From Onchocerca lupi (Eukaryota > Nematoda > Chromadorea > Rhabditida > Onchocercidae): a stretch of 64,000 nt of DNA. Below the pieces are notes generated by a model that saw only the letters and a program-made list of their open reading frames with translations, was not told where the DNA came from and did no database searches. The translations under genes and the position numbers were made by a program. Of the stretch, positions 21,234 to 35,743 are shown piece by piece (within the stretch, counting starts at the first letter, position 1; every line of letters starts with the position of its first letter). The stretch lies in assembly GCA_028564675.1 (NCBI GenBank), contig JAOVVO010000042.1, positions 139,001 through 203,000 on the forward strand, given 5' to 3'.

Positions 21234-24200
21234 ATGACATCAAACGTATTTTCTGAGACAACGACAAAAGCAACAATAGCGCAAGCATCTTCTACAAGTG
21301 ATCTAACATTGGTGGACTACTTCGTGCTCGTCGGCCATGATGATAATGCTTTACCCCAGGCAGTTATTTCAGTATTTTTAAAATTGTAGCATGGGATTTA
21401 ATTAAATTATCTGCCTAAACATTGTTGATTTAAACGATAATTCATGTGATTGCGCCTTACTTTCGACCATTTTGCTATCACTGCATTGTACTTTCAAATT
21501 TATTCTGTTCCGTAATGGAATTATATTCTAAATTAATTGTTCAATAAAGATGCATTCTAAATTATTTAATTCCAAATACTCTGCATTGCTTCAGATTGAA
21601 TCAGGCGGAGCGAATAACTCAGATGCTATGGAACTATTATACATCCCACCTTTGGAGCGGTCTTATGTTGCTTCAGTTTTACATCATTTTCCGGAAAGAC
21701 GTAGTGCATACTCTTTTCCTTCCGAAATTGTTTCGGTATATATTTTATTATTTTGAAAAAAAAAAAAAAAAAGAAAACCCTAGTTTACTTATAGATTAAT
21801 TTTACTGTTTAGGATAATGATTCATAATTAGATAAGCAATATATGAAATACTACGGCAAATTTTAGACACTAAAAATATCACGAAATACCAGAATATAAC
21901 TTATGTTTTATTATTCACAAATTCATAAATAACTAGATAAGATCTTTCAAATTTTAGGTATCAGATCTTCAAATTAATTCTTCTTTTCTAGCATGTAACT
22001 TTTTGATAAGAATTATTTGATCAATACCTCATCTTCCTTTGCCTTCATTTTTTCTCTTCATCTCTCTCAAAGGTAATAACCATATGCAGGTTTTTAATCG
22101 AAAGATATAGATTGATATAAAGTTTTTGCTACTTATATCTCTGAAACAATTGTACTCTAGTCATGGTTTATTATAAGCATTTAGAGGATGAAAGCGGTAT
22201 AAAAATGAGTATATCTTCTCTTTATGAGAAATTTTCGGTGAAATCAGACTGGATTTTTTTTTATACAAACCAATTTTCATGAAAATTTATTTTTTAAGCT
22301 CTGTATGCCGAAAGGCCTGAAATTTCATACACAGAACGATGTTCCATCTCCAGCTGTTCATACTTTTGCAAATATTCGTGAGGACGGTTCTCGTGTTAAT
22401 GGTTGCGCTCTTATTTATCATGAGGTGATTTTTTACTTAGTACGAAAGCCTCATCTTTTTTGTCACGGAAAAATAGCGATAATATTCGCATAGGAATTAA
22501 AACAGGTATCATGGATACTTTATATTTTTCTTAGACATGAATCTTTAATAATGAATGGGAACAATCTGTCCAAAGTTGCTGTACCAATTGATAAAAACTC
22601 TAATAAAATAACTGAATTCCTTGTTAAATCCAAAATACACTTGTATGCAACGATAGGGCTGTTGATCAGTTACATTGTTTCATGTATAACGAATAAATAA
22701 TCGCGTTCATTATTAAAGATTAACTTCGCACAACAAAATTGCATAAAATTTTCGAAAAAAAAAACTTTTTTCTTATTTTTTGGAAGAGTTTAGGAGGTCA
22801 AAGATGCTAGATTATGTGAGTACATGTCACAGCTGCATACCGAACACGTGCGGGTCTTAACAGCTCGTGATAAAGCAAGTGGACGTGCTCACGTTCCTCC
22901 CGGAACTGTTTCTGGTGGTACACATACCCTTCCCAGAGGAAATCGTAAGGTTCGTTAAATTGGCTATTTATTCTTTGGTAATAGGAAATTAAAATTGCCC
23001 GGTAAGTAATTCTAGTGATGCGAGTCCTGTCATATTCTGGAATTCATTTACTTGCAGGATCGAGCAAAACGAACTTCATTCTACGATTCGAGTAATTCTC
23101 GACTGTATGTGGCTAAATGTATTTGTCTTATTAGTCGTATTCCATTTGTTTCTGCTGGTGAACATCTATTGACTGCACTTCATTCTCTTTTCACTTCGAA
23201 AGCACAGCCTCCTCCACTTCCTCTAGAAAGTTATATCTACTGGATTTTGAATGAGGTTCAGAAGTTATATTCATCACATTTCAAAGACGCTTTTAAATTG
23301 GTTCTTCAAATAGGAACAGTCATGTTTTAACTTTGATTATAAAGTGCATATACAAACTTAGACTTGTAGTTCAAATCATACTGTTAATGTAAACCTCATT
23401 ATTTCCTGAAAAAGCCTCATTTCAGGTTCCATTGCCAGCTCCAGGTAGCACGCTAAAAATATGCTTAGATCATATTGACATTGTTCTGCAAAGGCCAGGT
23501 CCTAATGAGTTGCCTTTTTTCGATCATTCTATCAGTTCGTTGTTCAGTTTGCTCACTATTGATAAATTTCTTCGACTTTTCACGTGTTTTCTTCTTGAAC
23601 ATCAAATATTATTGTGCTCAAGAAGTTAGTGTTTCTTTTTTGTTGCATAGCAGATTTTTTATGGTTCCAGTAGCTTATTCCTTATTGCATTGCCCTTTTC
23701 AGAAATAGCATGCTGAATTTATTTTGATGACTATGATGTTTTAGGTTTCCAGCGTTTAATGCTAGTAGCTGAGAGCTTGTGTTCGTTGGCATTTCCATTT
23801 CGTTGGCAACTTGCGTACGTTCCAATTTTACCCTACTCACAGTTAAAATTTATGGAAGCACCGGTACCTTTTGTAATGGGTTTATGTTATGAAGACACCA
23901 TATCGGAGCAGATTTTTCAGGTTTGCAGCAGTTAAAACTGGAGCTTTTTTTTTTATTTTTGAGGTGATGGCTACAGATCTTTTCGTAGATATGCATCTTT
24001 GTGATTCTTTGCTGAGTGAAAATCTTTAAAATTTAGGGCAACATGTGCGTCCTAGATATCGATTCTGGTGTGTTAAATATGCCGGAAGATGTACCATTAT
24101 TACCGGATAGAGCTGAATTTGCGAGAGAAGTTGCAAGCGTTCTTGTGAGGTAATATTTTATATTTCTAATAATCAGTACATTAATTTTAGCAGTTGTGTA

Positions 24201-27200
24201 AACAAATTCAGCTGTAGACATCACTTTAATTAGAAGAAAGAAATCCAAAAACAAATTAAAAGAGAAAAAGGAAAAAAAGAAAGAAAAACAACTAACTTTG
24301 AACTTTTGAACCTGGTGGAACTGGAATAAAAATTTGTTGAATATTTTGGTTTTAATCTTTCTCAGTTGCTTGATAAGAATGAAAAGCAAATATTTACTAT
24401 GAAACAATTGTGACATTAAATTGGGAAAAATTCGAAAGCGAAAAAATAAAATTTTATAATAATTTAATTCGTTTCAGATATGAAGAGCAGAGCGCAATTC
24501 TGGATGGTAAAATAGTGAGAAGGCAGATCGGTACCGCAGAAAAGGATGAATGGTATAGAAAACGAATGTCCCGTTCATTTGACGACGAAACATTGCCAAA
24601 TATGCTAGAGGAGGATAATTCTTCCAGACGAATGGTATCAAGAAATGATTTTGCTCCGTTGCCTTTCGATGATCTTCTGAAACAGAGTGAAGTTTTAGCT
24701 AGGTAATTATATTCATCATTTATTTTCAAGATGATTACTTATTATTATGTCGATGCAAATATTTTCACTTTCAAGAGCCATCATTTTTCCTTGATCATTA
24801 AAAGATCTTTTATTTAACTTTTTTAAGGGTTGCTGCAATTGCTCATCGTGCGGGCGTTAGTGTACCATTTGAAAATATTCAAAAGGAATTACAATCTAAT
24901 GATTTTTATACAAATTCACCAGTGTGTAGAGAATATTTTAAAGTAAGTCTTTATAGATTTCTCTCAAGATCTTCTAGTGATGCTATTTAAAGTCTCAGAA
25001 TTTGCTCAGAAACTCTGTTGATAAAAAAAAATGTTCGAATGCTATAAATAGTATATTTTTACCGCAGTTGAAAGATTATTTTATTTGCCAGTTGTTATTT
25101 AATTTCAATATTTTTATTAGTATAAATTTAAGGATTGAATCTTAAATATTTATTATTGGATCGTAAAAAATCTTTAGGATATGAAAATAAATAATGCTGT
25201 TCGTGAAGTGTTTATCAATCGATTTGCATGGCTTCTTTATTCTTATGAACATTTCGTTATCAATGTTGCTTGTCCAGATCTCGAGACATATTTTGCTAGT
25301 CGAGAATCGGTTACCAATTTTGATAAAGCAGCTTTCCTTTCCGATCAGCCGAATAAAAATTTACCTTTTCTGGCTGCATTTTTGGAAACACAAGTATGAG
25401 ATTTTATTTCATCTTCTTTGCTTTGCATAATTGTTTGACTTTCATTTGATCTGATTTCTGTTTTACTGTTTCTAATTTTTGTTTAGTCTGTCGAAAAATT
25501 CTTCAGTTGCATGTTATTGAAATGTAATTTTTTGATTTAGTAAGTTGAATATCTTTTTCAGATGTTCACTTCATTTATTGATGCAAAAATTATTTCGCAG
25601 TGGGAAACTGCAGACGAAAATCTCCAAATCTTTGATTCTCGAATACAGATTTTACGTACAAAATATGGCCTTCAAATGGTACGTACTCCTACTTATGAGA
25701 CGGCTCCACCATGTTTCGATTCAGGTAAATTAAACTCTTTCTTTCTTATTTAATACATCGAGTATGAATTTTCCTACCTATTGTTAATATTTTTGTGTTT
25801 TTTCCTTTTATGTTTTTTTAAATCTGGATCCAAATTGTCAATTTTCTCAATAAATTGTTATTTAATACTTCAGTCATTTAAATGGCGAAAGGGGTCCCAA
25901 ATAGTTGATTTCTTTTTGATCTATTGAGATGTTTGATGGCTCCGTAGTCTTCTTAATTGTGATCACCATGGGATAAATTAAGGAAAAATGTTTGAAATAA
26001 TATGCAAATAAAACGTCATGAAATAGAAAATCAAGTTTAGGTAATAAAAATAGAAAATGAAAATCAATAGTTGCAAATGAATTAAAATAAGCAGCCATGA
26101 TAACTTCGACTGATGTTTGCTTTATCGTTTCGAAACTTTTCTGCAGAAGAAATGATAGCAAAACGTGAAGAAGCCCTTGATTATATTGTTCCTCTACCAC
26201 ATGATCTTCCTGGTACATCAACAAAAGTTTATGATGGTACATTTCCGGAACTCAATGAAGCTGTTTTGAAAGGTTCTTTTGTACAAAGTCCAATGCCATC
26301 ACCATGGAAGCAACGACATCGAAGGTTACGGCCAAAGTTGCTGGAGGTCAGCCTTACAAGTTATCTTTATGTAGTTTAATATATCTCTGGAATCGCCGTC
26401 AATTTCTGAAATAATTTTTAGATATTTTCAGTTAGTGTACTGATTAAATTACTTTGAAGTTCATTTTGCTGCAGAGTATTATTGTGGATGGTACCATGAC
26501 AACAAATAAACAGAGCTCATATAAATCGGATACACCAAAGCAAATAGCACATCAGAACTGGAAATTTGTTGAACAGCTGTTAAAAGAGACTAAAAGTGAG
26601 CATTCAGTTGCACCGGTTTGATATGCCCCATGTTCTAAAGATTAGACATATCAATAAATATATAATAAATATGGATAGAATAAACAAGAAATTTGGTTTC
26701 GCGCAAATCTAGAAAATTAATTTATTGTTTCAGGTAAAACAAAGCGAATGCTTGTGGAAAAAATGGGCAGAGAAGCACTGCAGCTTGGACACAGCGATGC
26801 TATTGTGAATGGTCTTGAAGAGAATACTTTAGTTGCTTCATTTTGTGATTTATTGGAACGAATTTGGGCCCACGGTTCAGTGAATAAACAGGTACTTCGC
26901 TTAATCAGGAATGAATTTGTTAGCAGTTATTATGAGGTTTTAAATGAAATTTAGCTACCAAATAACTTAAAATTGTGAACTTCGGAGATTTCTAATCCTT
27001 GATTATTACTGATGAATTATTCATTATGAATAAAAAATATTTATAACTTAAATAAACAAAATTTCAGGAAAAATATCGAAAAGAAAACCAAAAAAAAAAT
27101 TTTTTTAATAAATGGGCTCTATTACCCACTTTTGCACCACTGATAGAATGGAAATTTAATAAATTTTTCATTAAAAAACCATTTTATTTTTCACAACTTC

Positions 27201-29977
27201 TCGTTCATATAAAGAATGCAAAATTCTCATTGTTGAAATTCTCTAAGCCATAAATAAAATCAGGAACAATTACAATATTCAGCTGTGATGAATATTGTCT
27301 TTTTGCAAAAATTTTGCCATTCAAAATATACTGAGAAAATTAGTAACGGGGAATCCAACTATTCATCATTTGTAAAAATATTGTTTAGGGTAAATCGTCT
27401 TTGTGGGCTCATATTTTGCATCATCAAGAAATTGAGAAATTGGGAATACTGTCACGTGGTTCCACGCGAAAAAATTTAGCACTGACTCCAGGTATTTTTA
27501 TTAGAAAGATAAAAATATAATAAGTTTTTTTTGAATGAGGTGTTTGAATTGAAGAGGATTTATTCGTATTTTATTATTGACAGTTAAAAAAATGTTAATA
27601 AGCTTCTGTTTTTAAAGCACATCACTATCGATTCATTGTTGAAAAAGTTCTTGAGAGAATATTTCTGGTTCGTAATGTATCACAATTTTTTGAAATAGAC
27701 CAATCTTAAGCAATTGTCGATTCTTTTGAAATTTGATGGTTAGATATATGCGGAAAATAGTTATAATAATATGACATTAGAAATTTGAATGGATTGAAAG
27801 TAGTTTATAGCATTTGCGTGGCTGTTATTTCGTCGTCGCTTTGAGCGTAAGCGACATTTTATATTCTCTATTTTGTGACTGAAGCTTTTGTAATATTTTT
27901 ACGTTCTCATCGTAGTGGTCAGATATGCAGCAGCAAATGTGCATGTCGTGAAATGATGCTTTAAATGATATGCATAATGATAATGCATATGTTATGTCAA
28001 GTCGTTTAAAACTACCGTATTTTTATTTTACTGAAGTTCATCATTAAATGTCTGTCAATTTTGCAAATGCTTTGCTCGTTTTGTTTGATTTATACATCTT
28101 GTAATTTAATTTGTATTTGGATAAGTGAAATATCAGTTTAACCAGTCTGGCGGCAGAGTTTTAAGAAAGTTAGTAAAGATATAAATGCTGAAATTATTTC
28201 TTAATATCTACTTCTTTGTAGTTTGAAGTAGAGTTGTTTCATCATATCCTTATCGCTTATCACGGGTATCGGCATATGAATCCTTACTAAATTCATCATT
28301 ACTAAGCACTTCTATCTTTTCTCTAGTTAGATTTTAGCAGTATTCTTCTAATGGAGCCATTGTCGAAATTCATGTTCCGGCAGAGATAGTAGAGAATTAT
28401 GTGAAACAGTTACGGGAACAGGATTCCAAGATTCATTTTTGAAAATTTCATTTTCATCTCATCTATTCAGTCAATTCTAGGTGTAGTTGAGATAAAGCAT
28501 GAATTAAACAACGAGCAAGAGTACATAAAACAAGAAAAGAAGACATTCGTAAGTACTATGGATGAGGATTCAATTAGCGAATTTGCACGAAGTATTCGTC
28601 AGCAATGCGTTGATGATCCTCATACACCTGGTTGGTCTCTTCCAATTCTTCGTGCAGCTAATTTCATCTGTGATAAATTGAGTTCGAGCATGAACTACAG
28701 CATGGAATATTCGAACTGGAAATCACCGGCTCAAACAGCAGATGTATCATCAAATCTGGTTGTTTCTGAACGTTCCAGATCACCGCAGAAGATGTCGAGG
28801 AAGGGGGCTATTTTACATAGAGCAAGTTCCTTTGGTGGTAAGATTTTGAATGATATCAAGTTTGTCGTAGTCAGTTTGCTTGCAGTTAATTAGCGGTAAT
28901 CTAATGTTATAGAGTTGCTTTACTAGCATTTGTTCCGCATGACATTTTGCAGCATTGACAAATATTCTTGTTTTGATTTGCAAGTATACATTAACCTTTA
29001 AGTCAGGAACTCGGGTTGATTATTTCTTCGATTTATTATCGATTTTCCAGATGATATTGGTTTTTGATATCAGATACAAACCCATACGTTGAATCTATCC
29101 GCAGACAACTAAGCTTTGCTCATAACTGCTGTTATATTCTTTTTTATGATATAACTGAATAATTCATGAATTGTTGAAAAGACTACATTACTTTAGAGCA
29201 CAAAGAAAAACCAACTTTTACTGCTCATAACTTTTACTAACTTTTATTTTTAACTGAGCTTGATTTATAAAATTAATATTTCGTTTAGGCATAGATCACA
29301 TATTTAATTATAATAGAAGGTTGCAAATTCTGAAATCTTTTATTTTCTCTTTAATTTAAATATTTCAGTCGGATTATTCTATCACTCCTTTGAAATGATT
29401 CATCAGATTTAGAGATCATATAGCATTTTGTAAAGCAAAATTTCTTCTAACATATGCTTAATGCATTTGATACATTGCTGTAGAAAAAAGTAGAAACAAA
29501 AAAACTATTCTATTTGCCGTCATTGTTTGCATGTTTCACTTCCTTATCTTCATATTATATTTGGCAAAAATTTACTTAAAATCATCCGTACATTCTCTTT
29601 ACATTCTATATTACATCCATAAAATTGCTTAGTAAACACTAAGACTAGAGGGCAATCCTTCTGCTAGATGTAGCTGTTTCAAATTCTCTAATGCTTAAGT
29701 TATATTTCTCCAAATCTTGGAATTTATTTAACTTATTTAAACTGAAACTCGCTAACTTCATGATTCCTTTTACTTTAGCGGTCGTGGTTCCTTCTACTCT
29801 TCTCTAACAGTATAATTGTTTGCTAGGAGGGAAAAATGATTGAAATTTCAAAATTTCACTCTTAAATTACATTTTCAGTGTTTACAAGTGTGCATTCATT
29901 GTTAATTTGGCACAGATAAGAAACAAAGGCAAATAGACTTATTAGATTCAAGATTTGTGTCGTATCTGCATTCCAAG

Positions 29978-30010
<33 letters not shown>

Positions 30011-33000
30011 TGCTTTGCCAGAAATAAAGTTCTGATTGATATTTCATTAATATTTTATTTTTTTAAAATTTCGTTAGACTTTGATCAAATGATGTATTTT
30101 CTAGATTTTGCTCCATATTGGACCACGACTGGAAGTAATATGAATGAAAACATAGCTGATTCATCGCGTAAGAAGAGTAATTCGAGAACTGGCAGCCCTG
30201 ATATTCGACAGTTCCTTGCACCATTATCTGTGCATATTGCTTATGATTTGAAGTTAGAATCTTCAAAATTTGAATTGAGCAACTTTAAGTCGAAGAAAAA
30301 ATATGTTAAACGCAGTAATACGGTTTCTGTCCAGATATCTTTTTTTATGCTAAAGAAACGTCGAATGATATTTCAGGAATGTTTTACGTATGACAGATAT
30401 CAAAACCGATATTGGTTACGCTAGGGCCTTTGTTCGCCTCGCCTTGGAAAGGAAACTTCTTCATAAGCACCTAAAAACCATTCTTGGAAACACACATCTT
30501 CTACAGTCAGTTTAGTTCACTAATAATCATTTTTTAATTTTGGTGATTCACATTTATATTTGGAGAACTAGCACTGTTATGTACAAGGATGAGTGTACAT
30601 GATACTCACTGCAATATTCTTATTGATCGACGAAAAGTGATTGTATGAAGTTCAAATGATATTTGTCATTTTTTGATTGTTTGCTGCAGTTGTCTCATAA
30701 TAAAACTCAATTCACTTTAACCTTTAAGAATTAATGTGCTATTTTGCCATTAGAGTGAATTGAATTATTAAGAAAAAACTAATTAAGTAAACACTCAAAT
30801 AAAGTAAATGTCGGCAAGTGCGGACTAATCAAAACATTTTTACGTAAGCTATTATCTTATTAAATAACTCTTAAATTTGATTTAGCTATGGAAAGTTTAT
30901 TTTTAGGCAGCTGTATAAACGATATGCCTTTTTACGGTGCGATGATGAAAAGGAACAATTCTTATATCATGTATTATCACTAAATGCGGCTGAATTTAAC
31001 TGTTTTACCAACTCTTTCAAGAAAACAAGTCATTTGCTCATACTTTCACTGTTTTTTTAGGAATCGTATGCATTTATACATACTCTGATATAAATGTTAA
31101 GATTTTGGATTAGTTTTGTTACTAGAAAGTTCACGTGCTTGCCAAATATCATAGAGAAATGTCAGAAATCAGTTTTAAATATGTTAGTCGTTTTGTTGAA
31201 AAATAATGATAAGAAACATCTCTAACTAACTATTTCAATATAACTTTTTTATGCGGAAATATTGATTTCCAAAATTTCAATAGTCATAGAACGCTTTTAA
31301 TTTGAATTTTATAGATATTCCCAGGCAAAAATTAATGCTCAAAAAAAGAAATATAATAATGTATTCGCATAATACTATGATATCATCATCAGTTTTGAGG
31401 TGTTATTTATTCTTGTGTTTTCATGTTCCATTTTATTTATTTCAGAAATGCAGTACCACGTTTTATTGGTTAATCGCAATTCTCGTTCGGTTATTTCGTG
31501 GCCCGTGTGGATCATCATCACAGGATCGTTGTGTTCGACGACTCAAATCGAATTGAAGCAGGGTATACTCGATTTCACATTTGATGTAAGCAGACATAGT
31601 CTTTCTGTTATGGATTTTTTTTTTTTTTTTTTTTTTTTGATCTTATCAAGTAGAAGAAGTTGAATTTTGAACATTGTCTAGGTTTTGATTTCTAAAAATA
31701 GAAAAAATTTGAAGATAATTCCATATTGGTTCAAGTCTCATTCAGTTGTAGTCGTTTTAATCAAAAAATTTCTTTAAAATTATTTTCATTATTTGTCTAG
31801 CAATGAAAGAAGTTTATTTCAAAATTTTTTTCAGTATAGAAATCTTGGTATATTATCAACATTGAGAATTGGACATGGTAATTTAAATGTTTCTAATTCG
31901 AATGGAACATCTCCAAAATGGTTCCTTGATTATGTTCGTTTCATTTTTATTTTTAAAATAGTTGAAAGATTGCGGCATAACAACAGTTATATAGTTGTTT
32001 TTTGCACCTGACACTATTAAGGGTTTCCAGAAAGTATATTTATTAATTATGAAATTTATTCATGCGCTCAAATTTTACTATAGGTCTTAGTGCGAAATGA
32101 AATAACAGGACAAAGTTATCGCTTTAACTGTGGGCGTTGGTTCGGTAAAGGAATTGATGATGATTCTTTAGAAAGATTGCTTGTTGCCGAGAAAGAACCT
32201 CAGGTATTGTTTATTTTTAAAAGTGTTTTATCAGTAAATGTAGCCATTAAAAGTTCTATTTTATTTTTAATCTGAAAGATTATTTTAGAATGTAAATTTC
32301 AGAATAGCCGAATCGGAATTTTAAGATTTAGAAGTTATCTTTGCTTACTGTCATAAATATTTGTATTAGGATAGTGAGAATTTAACAGGCAAAAATATGA
32401 ATATGAAGATAAATTGAATTTGTTGGTATAGACTGGTCTTAACGAGGTAATCGAAGAATGTTCTTCGGAACGTATTATTAAAACTAGCTCGAAGAGTCGA
32501 ACTCCTCCGCGTTCCCGATCACCAAGTATTAATCGATCTGATACATCGAGTCGTAAGTCATCAAGTAACATTTTAAAGAATATACTTGAGCATTTATATA
32601 TACAATGATTTAAAGATTATGGAAACTCTAATTCAGTTATAATTGGATTACAGTATGGATATCAAAGATTGTAAATGTCAAGTTTTTTTCTGATGGAATA
32701 CAAGAAATTCCTGTATTCATGAAGTCTTAACTGCAATTTAAGAAATATTAAGTTTGTTTTATTTCTGCATGCGAAAATAAAGCTTTTCAGGTGTACATTT
32801 GACAGAAATTCAACAGCAGTTGGGGGAAGCGGCGAATGCCTTAGTAAAATACTTTTATACGAATGCGGAAGCTCGTAGTCGGGGCGAATTGACGCAGCTA
32901 CTTTGTGCACCAGGAAAAGGTTTCGTTAGCGTGATGGTTGCTGTTTTCTTGTGTGGTCGTCAGGATTCCATTTGGTCTTCTCGTCTTTTTCGTACACACT

Positions 33001-33867
33001 ATCCGTGGGATTATATCGGTATATATCACGAATTTATAGTGAAACTTCAAAAATTTTCAAGTTTAGAAGTTTCATTTTTTAGTTTGATTTTCAAAATATC
33101 TTTTATTGAAGAGAATTTTTATCATCCTATATGCAGACTAGTGGTAGCCGTATAATGTTGAACCAACTTTATTTTCTTTGAATACTCTATTTAGATAACC
33201 TAAACCTTATATATTTTTTCCGTTATATATATTGTGAGACGTGACTAAATGAGTTTTAGGTTAATTAGATTTCCCACTACCCTTTTTAGGCTATTTATTG
33301 CATTTTGCTAAATAAATCCGCTTTGCTTTTAGTGACGAATAGTCTTGGCGATACAATACTGTGCGATAATTTTTAATTTATTTTTTAGAGAAGGTATACA
33401 TGTGGTTTTGGGATCTAATGCATATGGAAGACGCAAAAAGACTAACTCGGGAACAACGTTCTCTTATTACTCAAGCATGCCGCCTTGTTCGCCGCATTTC
33501 TTCTAATACTTTTCTGGGGAAAGATGGGAAATTCCAACTATTCATTTTAATTACTGTTCGGTAAATAGTTCTATAAATTGTTTCATTCTTCATAAATTTT
33601 ATCAAACAATTAAACATATATCTTTCTATTTTATTCAAAAGACTTCTTGAAAATGGAATCTGAAAGCAACTTACAAGTTTTTCCAGAGATCATATATTGT
33701 CGGGATTGCTACCATTGATGGCTTGGACTCCGATAACGTCGCAGATGTATGATGAGCCATCTTTTTTACGAACACCTCATTATCTAAACTACCTATCGAA
33801 ATTGATTAGTTCACTCAATGAATTTCACTTTATTTTGGAAAAGTCACTCACATATGGCATAGAATAA
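21234..33867 (+). CDS. DENND5: DENND5 / Rab6IP1-like Rab guanine nucleotide exchange factor
   Basis: Tripartite DENN protein that activates Rab GTPases (vertebrate DENND5A/B act on Rab39 and bind Rab6 at the Golgi). I could join 27 exons from 21234-21359 to 33687-33867, all in phase, giving about 1450 residues; human DENND5A is about 1290. DENN modules lie at about residues 10-640 ([55 protein letters not shown]). The first RUN half is at about 758-845 ([34 protein letters not shown]) and its second half at about 1005-1097 ([36 protein letters not shown]). The PLAT domain is at about 1098-1217 ([20 protein letters not shown]) and the second RUN domain at about 1258-1450. Between the halves of RUN1 is an insert of about 160 residues, mainly from 28481-28837, with no counterpart of that length in vertebrates. 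The first intron donor is ambiguous (21359 or 21371; both keep frame). Confidence 0.95.
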
Positions 33868-35743
33868 TTTCAGATTCTAAAATTAAAATTTTTGCGAAAA
33901 TATCCATTCAGAATATTGAATTTTTTTTCTTCGTTTCTTTCTCTCCTTGTTTATTTCAAGGGTTATTTTGAAGCTTTTAATAGTCCTATGGAATTTCAGT
34001 TTGTTTTAAAAAAAAAATTGTTAAATTTCCTAGATTCTTCTACCAGCTATCAGCAGTTATAATTTTCAGATTTTCCACTTTTTTCTTTTTCGATTCTGTT
34101 CTACATTTAGAAAAGCCATAATTGAGATCCCTTAAGGAAACCTATAGTTTTTTGTAAGAATATTCGACATTATCGAATACTTTTCCACTAAATCTCGTAC
34201 TCATGTAATCTTTTATCTTGTGCTTCAATCCATTTACTATTTTGAAGGCAGTAATTTTAAATATTCTTTTACCGATACGCGTCTATACTATTATTATTGT
34301 GAAATTATTGTTACAATCGTTGAAACTACATAGATTCAGACAATCTTTTTTTTTCTTTTTTTTTTTTTTATTAATTTAGCCAATTTTTAATCCTTTCGAA
34401 CTTCATAAAGATTTTTTTCACAAGCAGCAAATTTTATCTCCTAAAAGATATAATCCAAGCTGGAATTTATTGACCATTATGCTTTTAAAGTTGTTGCATA
34501 CTCTATATCGATCCATTGTTACATATGTTTAGTTATTAAGATGGAATTTACTTCTAGCTGGTATCTTTTAATTCATTTCTTGTGCAGTCTTATTTTTAAT
34601 GAAATTATGAATCTCGCTACTGAGTTTCTATGAAAGCATTCTTAAATCGATGGAACTGTGAATTTTAAATTGTTGAGCTTTTTTTTTTTTTTTTTTCGGA
34701 GTGTCCAATGAAATCATAAATCTTCTTTTTAAATTTCTAGAATAAAACAGGTGTATTCGCAATACTTAAATTGCCCGAAAAGAATCTTAACTAGCTATAG
34801 TATACTAAGAGTCGTAGAACTCAAAATATGTTTGAATCTTGAATTATTTATTTTGGATTATTTGCTTATTTTGAAGAACTTATTTCAATTTTTTTCTCAT
34901 TATATAACATTTGTATTCTCGGAGTCTTTCAGTATTAACAAATGCTATTATTTCGAACAGTTTTTTGGATTACTTGATTATGTGATAATAGTAATATTAC
35001 TTTTTGTATTTTCCTGTGTTTCATTTATTTTTCTACTATTTGTAAATCTATTTATTTGCCGGAAAAGCTTGAAGTTAGTCAATTGTATTCTAAAAATGCC
35101 GTGTCGTCTTATTTGTCTCTGTTTCTGTATGTTAAATTATGAACTTGAACTGTATGTTTATGAATTTGTTTAGCATGATTGCAAAATTAGTATTGTTTCG
35201 AAAAATTAAAAATATGATTGAGGCTTTTTCTTTACAAAACTTAAGTTCCTGGGATATTCCTGACAAAAATTTTTCTCTAAAAGATTTTATTTCTTTACAG
35301 CTCCATATAATTTTAATGATTAAAATTTCGTTCTGTTTTAAATGAAATTCAGGGAGGATGCAGTATAAATGATTCCAGAAATTCATAAAGTTGAGTCATA
35401 ATTTGAATTGCTTCCAGAAGATGGGAAGTTTGATATTTCGATTTGTATATGACTTCTCACTTTGTAAAGGTGATTCAGCATTTGGATTTTTTGTTAATCG
35501 ATTGATTTTCAGTGGTTAATTCAATTTATTCTACATTGTTTTTAGTGACAAAGGCAAAATTATAAAAGTAACCAATTTTTTTTTTGAGGAAAAAATTTTG
35601 CATCAAATATGTCCTTTCGGAGAGATTGAACGAGAAATATGTGGATAAGAAGTTCGTTCAATATTTACAAATTATATGAATTTGAAATCTTCGCGAGATT
35701 TATGAAAAGTCATTACGGGTTGCGTTAAAGCTCAGCAAATAAT
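33868..35743. other. Intergenic, very AT-rich
   Basis: Long T runs near 34350 and 34680. A 140-residue hydrophobic plus-strand frame (34751-35173) is present, but its Phe/Leu/Ile richness is what AT-rich DNA gives by chance and it has no splice or family support. CTCAG at 35731-35735 is a likely trans-splice acceptor for the next gene. Confidence 0.5.

Noticed and set aside
1319..21371. GC-AG introns in the HSPA13-like (1318) and DENND5-like (21360) genes
   Set aside because: In both cases a GT donor a few codons downstream also keeps the frame, so sequence alone does not prove a GC donor.
34751..35173. 140-residue hydrophobic frame
   Set aside because: Very AT-rich DNA makes Phe/Leu/Ile frames by chance; no acceptor, family match or composition shift.
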